A stretch of 64,000 bases of DNA, from NCBI GenBank assembly GCA_914767715.1, contig OU612070.1, positions 11,799,501 to 11,863,500 of the forward strand, in the 5' to 3' direction. The number at the start of each line of letters is the position of its first letter. Position 1 is the stretch's first letter. The notes under the pieces were generated by a model that saw nothing but the letters and a program-made list of their open reading frames with translations, made no database searches and was not told the DNA's origin. The translations under genes and the position numbers were made by a program. Positions 44,104-58,166 of the stretch are shown here, piece after piece. The DNA is from Membranipora membranacea. Taxonomy: Eukaryota; Bryozoa; Gymnolaemata; Cheilostomatida; Membraniporidae.

Positions 44104-44731
44104 TACCGTAAAACCTCACCTATAAGTCACCGGACTTATAAGTGAATCACCCCCCTCAGAAAAAATTAAAACGCTCCAGTTATAAGACACCCCACAGCTA
44201 TAAGACACCCCACAGCTATAAGACATCCCCACAGCTATAAGACACCGTGTCTTATAAGTGAATCATATCAGTAGTTGATGCTTGGAAGCTCTCCAACTTT
44301 GAATCAAGCGTCTATTAATGTTCAATTCCCTTGCAGTCTTGTCAAGGTTGTTATTCTTTTCAACTGTTCTCAATACTTCCAATTTCTGCTGAATGGTGTA
44401 TGAGGTTCTTGGCATGTTTTATTTATTTTGAAAGACTGTGGGAGAGATATGATATGCTGATTGTTGAAAAATTTGATTTTTGTTGCATACATTCACTCAC
44501 TACAAATGAGTAGTTTTGGGGAAAAAGCAACCCTCAGTGGGTTTTGAACTTACAACTTCATGATTACAAGTCACACACTTTACCACTGAGCTATTCAGCT
44601 TCGGTGATTGTATTAGGTTTTAGTCCAAGCTAAATATAAAAATGCTTCAAATGATAGTCGCGTCTATATGCTACTCTCTTACAGCCACCTTCACTTATAA
44701 ATCCGCGATCTATAGGTGAGGGATTACGGTA
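44104..44731. mobile_element. 628-bp terminal-inverted-repeat element carrying a tRNA-like segment
   Basis: The left end is TACCGTAAAACCTCACCTAT and the right end, inverted, is TACCGTAATCCCTCACCTAT. Inside are four tandem copies of AGCTATAAGACACCCCAC (44178-44247) and, on the minus strand at about 44525-44610, a tRNA-like segment with an A-box TAGCTCAGTGGTAAAGTG and a degenerate B-box. No transposase ORF is present, so the element is non-autonomous. Confidence 0.65.
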
Positions 44732-47700
44732 GTTGTGATTTCTCTGGCAAACAATAGTTTCTTCTAGAATTGAATCTGGCAAGCAATGAGGAAACAACTC
44801 TTTATTTTGATGAAATGAATCAAATTTCACGGCGAGTTTAGCAACTAAGAGACTGTGCTGGTATATGCATCCGTAAATTCCCAACTGACTTGTGGGTCAT
44901 GACTTTATTTTGAAGTCATGACCTATAAAAAATTCTGACAATAGAATAACGGAATAGGTCGAGACAAAACGTTTTAACATGGTATACAACGAAGCTAGTT
45001 CATGAAATTTAATTCGTTATCAGAATGAAAAAAAGACCAAAAACAACTAACATAGCACACAATTCACAAAATAAATGTAAACTCTTATAATCATTGATTT
45101 GAGAGGACGTTGAATAAACCAGTGAGAACATAACTCCCCAAAGTAAATAATTTACACCGCTGACATGGGTATAGATACTTTTCTATAACATTTGGTTGGA
45201 TGATATAATGAATACTGAATACTCGACATAATAAAACGCTCTCAAAATTGAGATGGCAATCGATAAAAGTCTACACAAACAATTTGCTACATTCAAGAAC
45301 ACATCAGATTATTCTTATTCATTTTAAAAATTGAACTTACGTAGTGTAGGGTTCTATCAGGTTCCTGAATTTGAGCTGAGTTGAAATGCAATAATTATAA
45401 AGAAAATTACTGTCGGCCAGAGATAAACCTTCCTCTGAGCTGCCGCGTGTAATAATGCGGGCTGATGGTAAAAACAAATGAGTCATAGCTATAGGACAAT
45501 AAGAAATCGCAGACAGCTGTGAGAAATAGCTGGCTGCTTTAGCTATGTTTATAATGTTGGTTATAATAAGGACAAATAATAATAATGCTAATTACCTTAA
45601 TTAACTGGTCTTTTGAATTTCTTATTGCATCAAAAAAAATTTATAAACAAAAACGTCCACCCCAAAACGGAGACCATCTCACGCAACGATTCATGTCCAA
45701 CATAAAGATATACTCCTGGTAGGTGATGCGCAATGGCTGAAGCTGCCTGTCTTACTGGCACAGAGTTAAAAAAATTAGATATACCACATATTCCTTTACA
45801 CATGCTAATAGAAAGTTGTCCTTTCACTATCCCACCTGTTTACTCATTTTCTGTGAAGAGTTGAGGTGGACCTGAGATAGTTGATCAAAGTATTTTGGAT
45901 TAGCTCTTAGCCTGTGTTCTTGATTGAAACATGTTGTGCCACAGGCTGGGTTCTCATGGCATTAGTTGAGTGTATTTTGATCTGTGCAAACAGGGAGTAG
46001 TCCAGTTCGAGCTACATATAAAACAATGCCAAATTGTGAACCTTGCATATTATTTTGAAGGCTATACAGCGATATACTTATGCTTGAAATCTATGAAGAT
46101 GCATTGTTGACAATTCTATTGCTGAACAAAACAAAGAAAATGCGGCATTAGACAACTCCGAAATATAAGCCTAAAGCGCTTCTTTTGACTACTCTGGCCT
46201 TGTGAGTATCTATCATACCAGTATACGTATTATCTAACCTTGGATGTAAAAAACTTGTTTTTCCTCTCTTTATCGCGGTGGAATATTTTATTCACATATG
46301 GAATCCCAAGGGCTTAGATTGTCTGTGGTTTGTTCATTGATACAGGGTGGGGCAGGAGGAATCCAAGGGGGTTCCAGCGGTATCTTCCTATGGCGGTTTC
46401 TCCTGTGCCATTCCTTCCCTGATGAATTATTGATTATTGAATGATGCCTTGCTACCTTTTAAAGTTGTTCACCTCTTTGAGCCATGGAAGGTGTTGTAAA
46501 AGAGCCTCATGTACAGGCAAAAATTGTTGAAAAACAGATAATCAGGTGACAGTTTATTTTATAACTTTAAGTTAATTTTTCAATTGCAAGTCATTGACAC
46601 ATTTAAAAAGCATACTGATGAACTCACTAGTAGTCTCTAAATTGCCTCACAAATAAATAGAACAATTAAATCAGTTATCATATGAATAATTCAGACCCTT
46701 TTTTTTAACTTTTTAAACTAAGGCTTGTAAACTAACTCTGGCAGAGCGAGTTGCTCAGTTTGTGGTAAAAAATCTGAACCTTTGTTTCATAGGAATAGGA
46801 TATACCGATCCTGCTGACAACCAGCTTGTCCAGACAAACTTTTTTTGTCTGATCACCAGTCGTGACCAAATGATAATGGTGGGAATTACGAACACGGTCC
46901 TCATAGATCATAATTTTTATGTGACCTCCTAGAAAAATCTCTTTTTAGCTGTGGTAGCTCAATTTTCTCTTGATAGTTTTTTGTGTGTTTATGTTTTATT
47001 TAGAATGGAAATTTTTATTGAATCGATATTTAGATTCCAGAGATTTAAGTCAAAATACTTTCTAAGCTAACGCCAACCCACATTCCCAAATTATGAAGAG
47101 AAAGGTGGTAGAAACCAATTTTCCCATGAGTTTTTCTTGGAGAGCTCTTTGGAGTACAACGGACTGGTTTTTGTTGGAATTACCATGGTTTGGAAATGAA
47201 GAGACATTTAAATATAGTTTGTTGTTCAGAAATAAAAATGAAGTTAATGTTGAACAGGCATATGAATTATGAGTCACTTTTGAATTAAAATGACACCTTA
47301 TGTTCCAAAATTTTAACAATTAGAGCTGGAATAATTCAAATTAAAAACTTGACACCTATGGAGTTGCCCACTTCCTCAACAGGAGAGGTGACTCCATACA
47401 TACTACCATGTTCATCAATAGTAATAGATGGAGACCAGTTCTGCTTTGGCGTTTAGTCTCTAGTGACGGATTACTACGATGTTGGCATTGCTGAGGTAAA
47501 CATGAATCAGGTTTGAGGCATCAAATTGGCAACATTGATTTTTTCAAAACATGTTTAGGAGGACCTAGTTTGGCAGTGACAAATTGGAAAAGTTGGGTAT
47601 CCCATAATTTAGATAATCAACTGTTGTATTAATAATAACTTATGTAAACATATTGTTCATGGTTTTGTGTTCTGATACTTGGATTCTGTATTCCCAGAAC

Positions 47701-48087
47701 CTATGTCTTCTCCCTGAGATATAGAAGAATATAAATCATCATCACCATCTGTAAATATTAATACTGAAGACTCTTAAGTTCTTTCTTGGGCTAATCATGT
47801 CATAATATTAAACCTAATAAATGTAGAAGGACATCATATTATGCATAACTTCAGATACGGTTGATGACAGATTATCGTCATATCATATGATGGTAGGATG
47901 ATGTTTCACGTACCGAATGTGAATATCTGAAGAAATCTTTGATTTGACGATACTTCAGTTAACCATAATGCATACAGGGAATGCCAATATTGGCATTGCG
48001 CCTCCAGTTTTCCTGAATACATAATGTCAGCTGTTTAATGTATTTTCCGTCTTCAAATTGTCAATGCAGTAAATATTTAAAACCCCA

Positions 48088-48415
48088 TCGTTCACTCCAC
48101 AAATCACAGTTTAACATCCCAAAAGATAAACTGGCTGAGTAGTTTAAAGCTTTGTGACCCTTATAATCTTACATTGTGCCAATCACCAGGAAACATACTT
48201 TATCATGACCCTTATACTTCCGTTATAACATTTTGGTATGTAGTCGAGTACTTCACTTTATACTGATAAGGAAGGCTTTCCACCTTTCACAACTTCCCTG
48301 TTAAGATAAGGTGCAACGATGCTTAAATGCTACAACCCCTGCATATCTAATAGCTTCATGTCAAGCAGTGAAAATAGTTTGGTTCCAACAGCAACTAACC
48401 TAGCTTTATTGTGGA
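48088..48415 (-). repeat. Decayed duplicate of gene B upstream region
   Basis: It is co-linear and in the same orientation as 43750-44085. At its gene-side end the GTCAGCTG that follows the B start codon on the plus strand is present, but the complementary CAT is changed to AAT. The start codon is therefore lost, and no lectin exons follow to the left. Confidence 0.6.
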
Positions 48416-50235
48416 GACATACCCCAAATTTTGATTTGACTTGACTGACTTTTATGATAAAAACTCCTAATTGCGATCCCTGACATGAATTCTAAGTACC
48501 TAAAGAGCGAAGTTATATAGTAACAGACAAGAATTTACAAGCTAGCTGGTGAACAATTACAAAATTCACTAACGATGACTGGATCAAGAGGGCCTTATAT
48601 CACTATGCCAAATCCAGTGCAGAAACATTGCCAGTAAAACCTTGTGAATGGTTGGATTTTCTTGTGGATTTATTAACTATTCATTTCAATTTGAGTAGAA
48701 CTGATGTTTCAAAACTCGGGATTACACAAAAAGGATTCATTGGTAGGTAATTACCATGCCATGGCCCATCGATACATATAACTTGTTTGAAGTTGAAATG
48801 AATATTGAAATTACAGCCTGCCTCTGCAAGAATGTGTGATAGGCCTTCTTATTGTACCCATTCTCAAACACGAAATATACATCTGTCCATAATCAAGGCC
48901 TATTGCCCTCACCAAGGCCTCTGAGCTTGCCCCTATCACAACAAATATATCAATTAATATGTGGGTTTCACATGTTTTGAGGTCTAGTTTTGGTCAAATT
49001 TTACACCAGTATAGACATTGGGTAATTCAAAATTGCAAGCTGGCAAATGATTTCCTCTTTAAGAATACTAATCTGCACTGGGCTAGTGAGGGCGATAAGG
49101 TAATCACATTTGCCTACCCTGTCCAACAGTCGACACATCTCTCTTTCTTTATAGCACTGTCAACACTGTTAGTTAAGCTACTACAATACCCCACACCAAG
49201 TTGTCATCGGTAATATACACATAGAAACATCAAACTTATTTTCAGGCAGCTAATACTAGCCTGCGCTAAGAAAAATCCTGAAGAAACCTTATAAAATGAT
49301 TGATCCTGGTTTTTCCAGTGTCGCTTAGCAACACAAAGTTAAGGCTGAAGTGAATAACCTAATAACCTATCTTTTCAAGGGGATTACCATGTAGCCTCAA
49401 AAATAAATTATTATAGATAAGGTTTAAGGACAGTACTTCCTGTAAGTTCAAGGTGACCTGTAAGCATGATGGGAGGTCCAAACTGACAAGCATAGGCCTA
49501 TATATATTTGAAGGGGCAGGAAAAAGGCTTATTTCATTACTATGATACCAAGCTGGGTGCCTTTCTGACCATATGAACCAGGAGAGTAATGGTTGGTTCA
49601 TGGCATTCAGTGATAAGTATTATACAATAGCTGTTATAGAAAAATCCTGTGTGAATACTATCTATGTAAATATTAACCTTCATAATGGTGTGCTGAGTAT
49701 TCTCAGTTATTTACAAGACCATGTTGTAAATGAAATTGGTCAATTCACTGATGAACAATCTGCATCCATGGTACATCCAATCTGTGACCCATGACTGTAT
49801 TTATTGAGAAATTGGCAGCCTAAGTCTGACATGTTGTCATTCTACCACAAGTTTTAAGTCTGCGGGAGGTCCACAGACAAGCTGCAATCAATGCTGTTGC
49901 AGCCAGAACATTTACCAGTCTAGCAGCCTCCAATGCATCCAATGCCACATCTCGCTGCTCTCCTTTTTGAATATGTATCCGTGTTTATGTTGAAACTTGG
50001 TTTTATCAAACAATTATTTTCCTCTGTTTATCTCCTGTTTTGTTTTAATATATGATCGACTCAGGCATAGAGCAACATCTGAACTAATATGCAAATGATA
50101 TTTTAGCAGCCATTCATGGACTGAAGGCGCATCGACCCACAGAAGGTGAGATGCTCATCTGATATTCATTATTGGAAATTTTAGGTGGATGAGTCATGGC
50201 TGAAGTGTAGGTGAGGGAACTAATGTTAACCCTGT

Positions 50236-50345
50236 ATTGAAAAGCCATAGCTGAATGGGTAACTGTTTCATGTGAGAGTTCCCATGTTTGATTTCCAGCA
50301 AGTGCGGTGGTGTCAGGCAGCGCTTTCTGCCACAATTGGTCCTGC
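50236..50345 (+). mobile_element. tRNA-derived SINE, family 4
   Basis: An A-box-like AGCTGAATGGGTAACTG and B-box-like GTTTGATTTCC stand with tRNA spacing, followed by a non-tRNA body. Only one copy was seen in the window. Confidence 0.45.
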
Positions 50346-50623
50346 GCCCTTTGTCACCGGCCCGCCAATATAAGGCTTTAACCTTCCTAAATTCGTATAG
50401 AATTGTAATAGCAACAGATAAAAAGTTTTCGGGAAATAATATTGCTTCATATACCATCTGAGAGCTCCTTGGGAACCAGCATCAACTGAGAGCTAGTTAT
50501 TATTGAAATGAATATAAAGTTGTGGTACAGCAACCAACCTGGCTGATTCTAATTATAACTGAGATACATTGACTGGTGAACAAACTAGATCAAAATGATA
50601 CTCTTGGCAAAATGATACTCTTG

Positions 50624-50673
50624 GCAAACTGCAACCCATGTCACAGCGTACAATGGCATGGGTTGCAGTTTGC
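50624..50673. repeat. 17-bp perfect inverted repeat (hairpin) upstream of pseudogene C
   Basis: The arms GCAAACTGCAACCCATG and CATGGGTTGCAGTTTGC are separated by 16 bases. The left-arm sequence also occurs in introns of B (near 20780) and C (near 54440), so the hairpin probably arose from two oppositely oriented copies of a family-wide intron segment. Confidence 0.7.
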
Positions 50674-50796
50674 GAACCTGTGAACCTTTGAGAAATAGGA
50701 TACACTTGTTGATCTGATGTGTTTATTGGTAACCCACTCCTCCCAATGCCTCAAAGCCTGTGACACCCTTAACATGTTTATACCTTCTTGTTACAG

Positions 50797-53757
50797 TACC
50801 ATATGAGAAACCCGTTATAGAAAGACACTACAGAAGAATGCATAAGTCTCAAGTTAAAACGACCTGATAGATTCAATGCACCTGAAAAAAGTTACGAGTT
50901 TAAGGTGAGTATCAACATTGTCATAGTGCCAACAATGATATGTTGTAAAAACAAAACCATAATTTCGAAATTCAAAACACCTGTATCTGTGTGAACAAAG
51001 CTTTTAAAGTTGTTATAGGGTTCGGGTCATCCAAGTTCAATTACTGCTTGATCCTGATAATTATTGATACTCACGACTGTCCAGACTCAAGACAATTCTC
51101 AAATCGTTTGTCCTCCACGGACTTCATAGATGGTATTTGAATGGACGTTGTCGTTCTTTAAGGTGATTTGTGTGGGCAATCAGACTTTTGCAAGTTACAA
51201 AGAAGTCGCAGAAATTTGCGAGCTACAAATCTGCAACAAAAGTTGATTGCGGTATCACTGTACAAAACGAAGTAGGAGATGGTCCTACAATTCAACTAAC
51301 CTACTATACTGCAGTGACATGTAGGTAAAATTCAGTCATACCATCTTTCATGGACATCTGGGTTATGAGTTGATCTGATCTGATTGATTAACAGCCATGG
51401 CAAAATTTGTCAACATTAAAATATAATGTCTACACACCTGCACGAGCCGAGTATAACTTCAAATCCAGGCTAAATCCATTGTGCCTGAGATACTTCACAC
51501 CCTGCTCTCACCTTGTCCAAGGTTTTTCTAATTTACCTGCATTTGGAGAAGGTGTCCTTCGATCTACTGCCGGCTTACCAGTGGAATAGGAGTGACTCAG
51601 AAAGCTGACAATAATAGCAAACTAAATCTACCATCAACTTGCCTGATGTCAAATTTTGTTTTGAAGTTTATGTCATTTTAGAGATGCAAATGAATGCAAA
51701 TTTCTGATCAAATTTCAAACAATTAAACAGATCATTTCATCAGATTTTGGCTACGACCAACGATTGGTTACACTGTCTATGTTACAGTTACTACAACAAC
51801 GAACATGTCAAATTCAGAGGTGACAGAAGCCAGAGACCATCCTAGTATCCGTGTCAAGATTTACCCTGTCGATGTTCCTAACAATAATGTCAGGTGAGTC
51901 ATGTGAATAGACAGTTTTCTGAGCTCTGATTAAGGCCTCAATTCGGAGTTGTCCTCTCTCCAGTTTGGTACTTTTAACCCACGCCGCATAGGAAAAACGT
52001 GCTGAAAAGAGGATTATCTTGAAAACCGCTTATAAAAGGATAAAAATTATTTTTGATTCAGAATCTGCAACATTGAAAACTCATATGGACATAGTTTGGG
52101 AAATAATTTTAGTATTTGGATAGTTAATTATAGCATTTTCTGCCTGTTTTGCAGACAATTTGGCAGAATTTTTCACATCACTAAAATTAAGATTTATCAA
52201 CATTCAAGCCTCCAACGATTTGGAAACCCTGTCTCACAGGGTTTTCAATGGTGCAGACTCTGAATCAAAAATCATTTTTATCCTATCATTAGCGGTTTTC
52301 AAGATAACCCTCTTTCAGCAGGTTTTCTCTATGTGGCATGGGTTAAAAGTACCAAACTGGAGAGAGGACAACTCCGAGTTGAGGCATAAATAGGAGCTCA
52401 GAAAACTGTCTATAGCAAATACCATTTACGGGGATTTTTATGCAGATTGTTCGCGAGTAACCTGAATTTCCCTTCCGGTTGTGACAAAATAACATAACAT
52501 CATATTTAAATTGAACCTTGGCAGTTGTTGAAGTTGTTGGACTTTCGTAAATTTTCAAGCTACCAAGTACTTATTCTCTTACGTGATTACGATAGCGAGC
52601 AACTCCCGTTGTGAACAATCACCTTCTATGTCAAGGGTATATGAACCTGTTGTTCAATAATCTCTGAAAAATGATTGAAACTGTACTAGGATATAAAGAC
52701 ACAGTGCGATGCTAAAACTTGGATAAGATGAACCCTCGTAAAGAAACCTTCCCTAAGATGGATAAATTTAATTATTTACAAATTGTTATACACAGCCTAC
52801 AAATGGCTGGCTGAGTATATCTTTTTTGGTCTCTGATATGGTATAGGACTTTGGGAGTTTTATTCTCTTCTCTCAGCTCATATCTTGTGATAGCTCAACA
52901 GCAATCATTCGGACCCAGAAGGAAAAGAAGTGCAGCACCCTGTATATTAGCTGACTTAGATAAATTAAAAACCAACACTGAAAATCTCAAAAATAATCCC
53001 CAGGATTGTTATATTGCTGCGTGGTTTAAACCTGATGAAATTTTCCAAAATGGCCTGGAGTTTTATCTTGGAGATGGAATAGGGTATGGTAATCATTCTA
53101 ACCGACAAGTCACAGAAGGCAATGAGTATATGGTTCAGCTAGTATTCACAGTGAAATATGAGGTATGCTCCAATCTAGTTTTGTTGTATCAACCCTCATT
53201 CAAACTGGTCGTTTTACAATACTCGGATTGTCCAGCAGTCCACCTGTGTAATGTCCACAATTCAGTGTCCGGTTTGTCAAATATGGATTTTGTAAGCCAT
53301 GACATCTAAATTCTCGAGAATCTTTGCAGGATGGTGTTACAAAGGTTATAAAATACGGACCACCAATTACAGGAAAGAGTGAGCTGAAGAAACATTGATT
53401 GTCACTTTCTTGTGTACATTACAATATGGCATATTGAAAATCTCCCACAATGCATTGTTATGGTTGTTTAAACTGATAAGCTGTCATTTGTAAGGTCACC
53501 ATTACACTTTCTCGCTAGCACTTCAAGTCCAGGCTCATAACTCTATGCAGTCAGTCCATTCTAATGTGTTCTTTTGCTCAGATTATTGCTAACCATTTTT
53601 ATCATGTTTCTGCTACACAAGTAGAAGCACCGACAGTCTCAACTAATCCAGTCGACCCTAACAGCGGTACTCCTATGGAACAAATTATTGCTCCCGTGGT
53701 CTCTGCAGTTGTGATTGCAGCCATCGTGTTTATTGTAGTAATTGTCCTGAGAAGAAG
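50797..53757 (+). pseudogene. Pseudogene C: FN3, membrane-proximal and transmembrane exons
   Basis: Exon equivalents are 50797-50904, 51163-51320, 51731-51893, 52877-53162, 53330-53378 and 53613-53757. Exon 52877-53162 is fully readable. It contains YLVIAQQ, a strong furin motif (RRKRS), NCYIAAW-like and EFYLGDG sequence. Exon 51731-51893 preserves the longer form of the pre-membrane strand region (FWLRPTIGYTVYV), which B appears to have shortened. Confidence 0.75.
51907..52413. mobile_element. Long-TIR MITE, copy 2
   Basis: The ends match 33881-34392 (ATAGACAGTTTTCTGAGCTC and inverse). It lies in the pseudogene C intron between exons 51731-51893 and 52877-53162, a different intron from that of copy 1. 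The two copies are therefore independent insertions rather than co-duplicated. Confidence 0.75.
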
Positions 53758-54123
53758 GTGAGGCCAAAAATATAATATTCATCGACAAAGCCAAACGGGT
53801 AACAGTCAGCGTCATAGCATCATGCTATCAGGATATGACTTTGCCCTAGTGCCAACAATCAAATGTTGAAACGCTTCAGTCTCAGAATAACCAACCTTGT
53901 CAATGATCTTTTCTCAAATGTGGAAGCAGTTGTTTGCGATGCTGTTTGGGGAGGGGGACAACTCAATTCAATTAAATTATCATATTTTTTTTATTCACTT
54001 GGCATTTTGATGTTGATTGGCTAAAGAAAACATTGCATCACAGCTCTGTGCCTTGGTGTAATGATCTGACATAGCAGGCCAGACTGATTGGTTATTAAGT
54101 AATGAATCTGAAATCTATTGAAG

Positions 54124-57100
54124 GAGAAGAGATGCAGCGGAGAGAAAACCAGATAGCAAGATTGATGATCCACTTGAGATGATCAACACTGTTGTTGTGG
54201 CTGAAGAGTCTCCACAAGTCAAGGAAACATCACAGACACAACCTACAAAACCTGGTATGTGTATTAGCTTTATAATGATTTCACATGACAAGTTATTCTA
54301 TTTTTAGAGTTACATTTAGCCTTAGAACTTTGACTTAAAATCTGAAAGACTTTGTTTCCACTCATCACCACTTTGTTTTGATCGGCTTACACATCATTGT
54401 ACCTGAGCTGACTTGTGTGCTAAGATCAAAATGATATTCTTGGCAAACTGCAACCCATGTCACAGGGTACAAATTTAATCGGATTAGCTTATCAGTCTTG
54501 TATAGGTCTCTATCAGGAACTTAATTCCTTCATCTTTGCCTGGTGTCTTATTTGTGTCCTCAGTACACCATTACGTAAAATGATCTTGTATTTTAAGCGT
54601 GTTGATTGGCAGCTATCAAAAGGGATACATATAGCACAGCTTTTCCTCAGATAGAGTTTTTCGTTCTAATCTTCTAGTTGTTCCTGTCAAACCACTTCCA
54701 CAGAAGGAGCGAGAATATAACCCCTATGAGAATAACAATAATAGATTCAAGACAGACAGACTTGATCCGGAACTACTGGCATCATTCATAGAAAATGAAG
54801 CAATCAAGATTGACGAGGAGTTCAGGGTGAGTTTGTTTGTGTAGTTGGTGTCAGGTAGTTCAAGCCCTCAAAATACCCGCTCAAATAGATTCAATTTTAC
54901 TAAAGTTTTCCAGTATTTTGTTTCTTTTGTGACCAACCTAGTTTTCTCAGGTATGTCTTTGTGGTTTCCTGTTAGTTGATAAATAAATACGCTCATCAAT
55001 AGAAGGGCCCTGTAAACACACTCAAGCACATTGATAAATCTCAGAATTGGTCCCCAGCCTATATGTGTTTGGTTCTTTGCCTCAACAATATAGAGAATTC
55101 ATAAGGATTCAAATTGGATATTCTCTTTGGATAAAGTGTATTTTGCTTCAGGTTTCCGATATAATGTATTATAATGGTGGTCAGAAATCTTGTCAGCGTG
55201 AAAGAGTACTGTCAGCAGTTTTATATTTTATTCATTTTAGGCTCTGGATAACATGCCTTTACCAAATCGATCTGTGGCACTTCTGCCAATCAACGATGGA
55301 AAGAGTAGGTACAAAGAGCTGTTTCCAGGTATGATATCAAATAGTAGAGAGTAATGCCCACTTTGATGTTAGAAAGACAACTCCAACACAAAGAGTGTTG
55401 TAATTGGCCCTCCTGTGCCATGAAGTTTGGGATAAACACCAGGATTGAGACAATTTACAATGGTTCTATCAGTAAAGCACTAGAATCATAGGCTCAATAT
55501 TTTCCAGCTAGCCGATTAATTGGAATAAAACATTTTAGGCCACAAACACACAGTCTGTCTTTCGTTTTGACCAAATGTACCGTCTAGGAAAAAGTGGGGA
55601 AATTCCCCTCTTTTGCAAATGCTTGAATTATCAACATTTGTGGCTAGCTAATCATATTCCCAGATAATTTTATATAAACTCCAACTTGGCGCTGGCTGAC
55701 ATTGAGTTGCTCCAAAGCTAGCTAAACTAGTTGCAAGTTGCCAGTATACTTTCCTTTTAATAAAATGAATTACTTCTTTTCTTGTGACTAGGAAAATAAT
55801 CCCTTCAATTCATCTCACTGGATGTATGATGCATAATTGGTGTAAGCTTCTTCGAATCTTTGATGTGAGGAAATATTTGTTATGTACATGTTCATCATGA
55901 CAACTCTCCTATTTTCATGCGCATAGATTTTAGGGCCAACTGGAAGGACTGTTGACAATTTTTTGCTGATGATTTTGGAGCAGAACCCAAGCGGCATCGT
56001 GATGGTCACAAAAGTGGTTAAACTTTCAAGGGCAAGTAACTGATTTACCTGCCATAGTGACATCAAAATACCAGCTTTAATATTAATAAAACTGATATTT
56101 TGATGACTCCATGGCAGGTAGCAAGCAATTAATACCTTGTGATCCAGCACAGATTTGTGTTTTTTGCTGCATGCTTTATTACTGTTTTACTGACCGTGAA
56201 TTGAAACTCGTGAAGGCAGTTAGAAGTGATGCAATCCGTTATTATCGTTCATCCTATTACGCAGTTATCTTGAATTCTTAAACCTTTCAGTAACCAATTC
56301 TTACTTTCTTACAGATGAAGTGTTATCAGTGCTGGGCTGATAATATGAATACACCAATGAGTTTTGGTGAAATTTCGGTTGTGGTAACTAATTGTGAGGA
56401 GTTGGCCGACTATACAGTCAGAACTTTTCAGTATACCAAGGTAATGTGTGTACAGACTTTATCTCTAAAAGTTTATTGAGTATATTTGTATGTCAAAGAA
56501 ATAATTACGCCTGAGGCTGCTGACTGACAATGAAGTGGGATGCTTCGACAGTGGTACTGGAACCACTTTACCTTCGTCACCAATTTGCCGGCAGTCAAAA
56601 GCAGCTGTGATTTCCTTTTGTGCCATCTTACATACCCTATAATGATTGTTTCATTGCGCATATTGGGAAACCCTTGAGGCCCTCAGTGTGTTCTTGCTAG
56701 CGGTAGCTTGATGAATAAGGAATCCTAACATCAATAATTTGACTTTCTGGCTGGGAACTTAATAGTCTCGATATTCTCCATTTCTTTACAGGATGGTGAA
56801 ACGAGAACCATCAAGCATTTCTACTTCCTGTCTTGGCCTGATCACGGAGTTCCTCAAGATACAGGTGCTTACATCTCCTTCTATAACAGAATCCAGACCG
56901 GCATCACAAGACTCGCTACTCCAATCCTTGTGCACTGTAGGTAACATTCTTCAGTTTTTCTCAGGTTGAGCGCAAAAATTTCTGGCTGACATTTTATATA
57001 CAACAAAGCAAACCAAGATTTAGCTAAAAGTGAAAGCACTCAGTATTATGTGAGTCTTCCTAAATTCAAATTGTATAACATCGCTGGCAAATGATTGATT

Positions 57101-57845
57101 TCTAAGTGTCTTCACTTACTTGATGTAGGTGATGAAAACACATAATGTGGCATCTTGAGTGTCTTTTGCTGGCAAAAGCGCTCTTTGGTCACCCCAAAAA
57201 CAATTCACAACCCGATAAGCCACAAAATAATTGCCTCACTCTCAAATTTAGCTTAGAGAGCAGCAAGTGTAGATTTTACTCCCAAAAAAGTCTCCCCTGC
57301 CTAAAATGTCTTTTTGCTACCAATTGATAATTATATAATGAAGTGCTGGTGTTGGAAGAACTGGAACATTCATAGCTATGGATTATCTGGTGAAGCAAGC
57401 CACTGATGAGATTAGACTACAGTTTTATGAGATTGTAGAGAAAATGAGAATGAGGCGACTGCGCATGATTCAAACTCTGGTACGTTTTCCTCTCCCTTCA
57501 ACACTTAGCGATATCTAGCCACCTATCATTTTGTGGCTCAGTAGAAAAGATTTGGGCTGTGGAGTGAACCGTCAGGTTATTCAGATGATAGTCTAGTTAA
57601 AAAAAAGGATTTGGATATTATAATTATGTATTGCATAAGTTTATTGCTGAAATAGATTTGTCAATGATAGACATTATTTTACTTTTTTCACCTACCTAGT
57701 TTAGGCGCAGTACCGCTTCCTGTACACCACAGTTTGCGAGTTCCTCTCTACAAAGGATTTCTCCTACCATCCAGATAGTTTGGCTTCCCTGATAAGAGAC
57801 TTTGAAGAGGATGAAGAAGCAAGTAACATACTGAGGGAATACAGG
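54124..57845 (+). pseudogene. Pseudogene C: juxtamembrane segment and D1 exons
   Basis: Exon equivalents are 54124-54254, 54678-54826, 55241-55328, 55934-56031, 56315-56440, 56792-56940, 57344-57479 and 57705-57845. The two exons expected between 55328 and 55934 (71 and 37 bases in B) are missing. WPDHGVP and the SAGVGRTGTF part of the signature survive. The conserved Trp of DFW is Leu, the Pro of RRPRM is Leu, and the Glu before QY is Ala. The acceptor before 57344 lacks a pyrimidine tract. Confidence 0.78.
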
Positions 57846-58166
57846 GTAAGTCTGCTAAATGAATGTATTGAAAGTCGGAAAATGATTACACTTGGCAGAA
57901 AATTTCCTATCCAAACTCGCATCAAAAGATTTGAGTTTTCATATGAGCATTGATAGCATTAGACGGATACTTTAATTGGAAATATTGATTAATTATATTA
58001 CGCATAAGATGGAAATGGCCTGTTTTGTGTATGTCACAAGAAAATAAAATCAGATAGTTCTGTAAGGTATTTCAATGTCGCATGCAAACCATATACGTAC
58101 CGATCTGAAAATTGAAAAAAAAGTTTCAATGTATAATGAAGGTTTTTTTCTCTCCTCGAAATGCAG

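Larger units (their letters stand above)
43679..50796. other. Region between gene B start and pseudogene C
   Basis: No coding exon was recognised. The region contains a likely gene B promoter zone, a TIR element (44104-44731), a second decayed copy of the B upstream region (48088-48415) and a SINE (about 50236). The stretches 44732-48087 and 48416-50235 show nothing I can name. Confidence 0.5.

Noticed and set aside
44523-44612. Possible functional tRNA gene
   Set aside because: The B-box is degenerate (AAGTTCAAAACCC), the stems do not pair convincingly, and it sits inside a transposable element.
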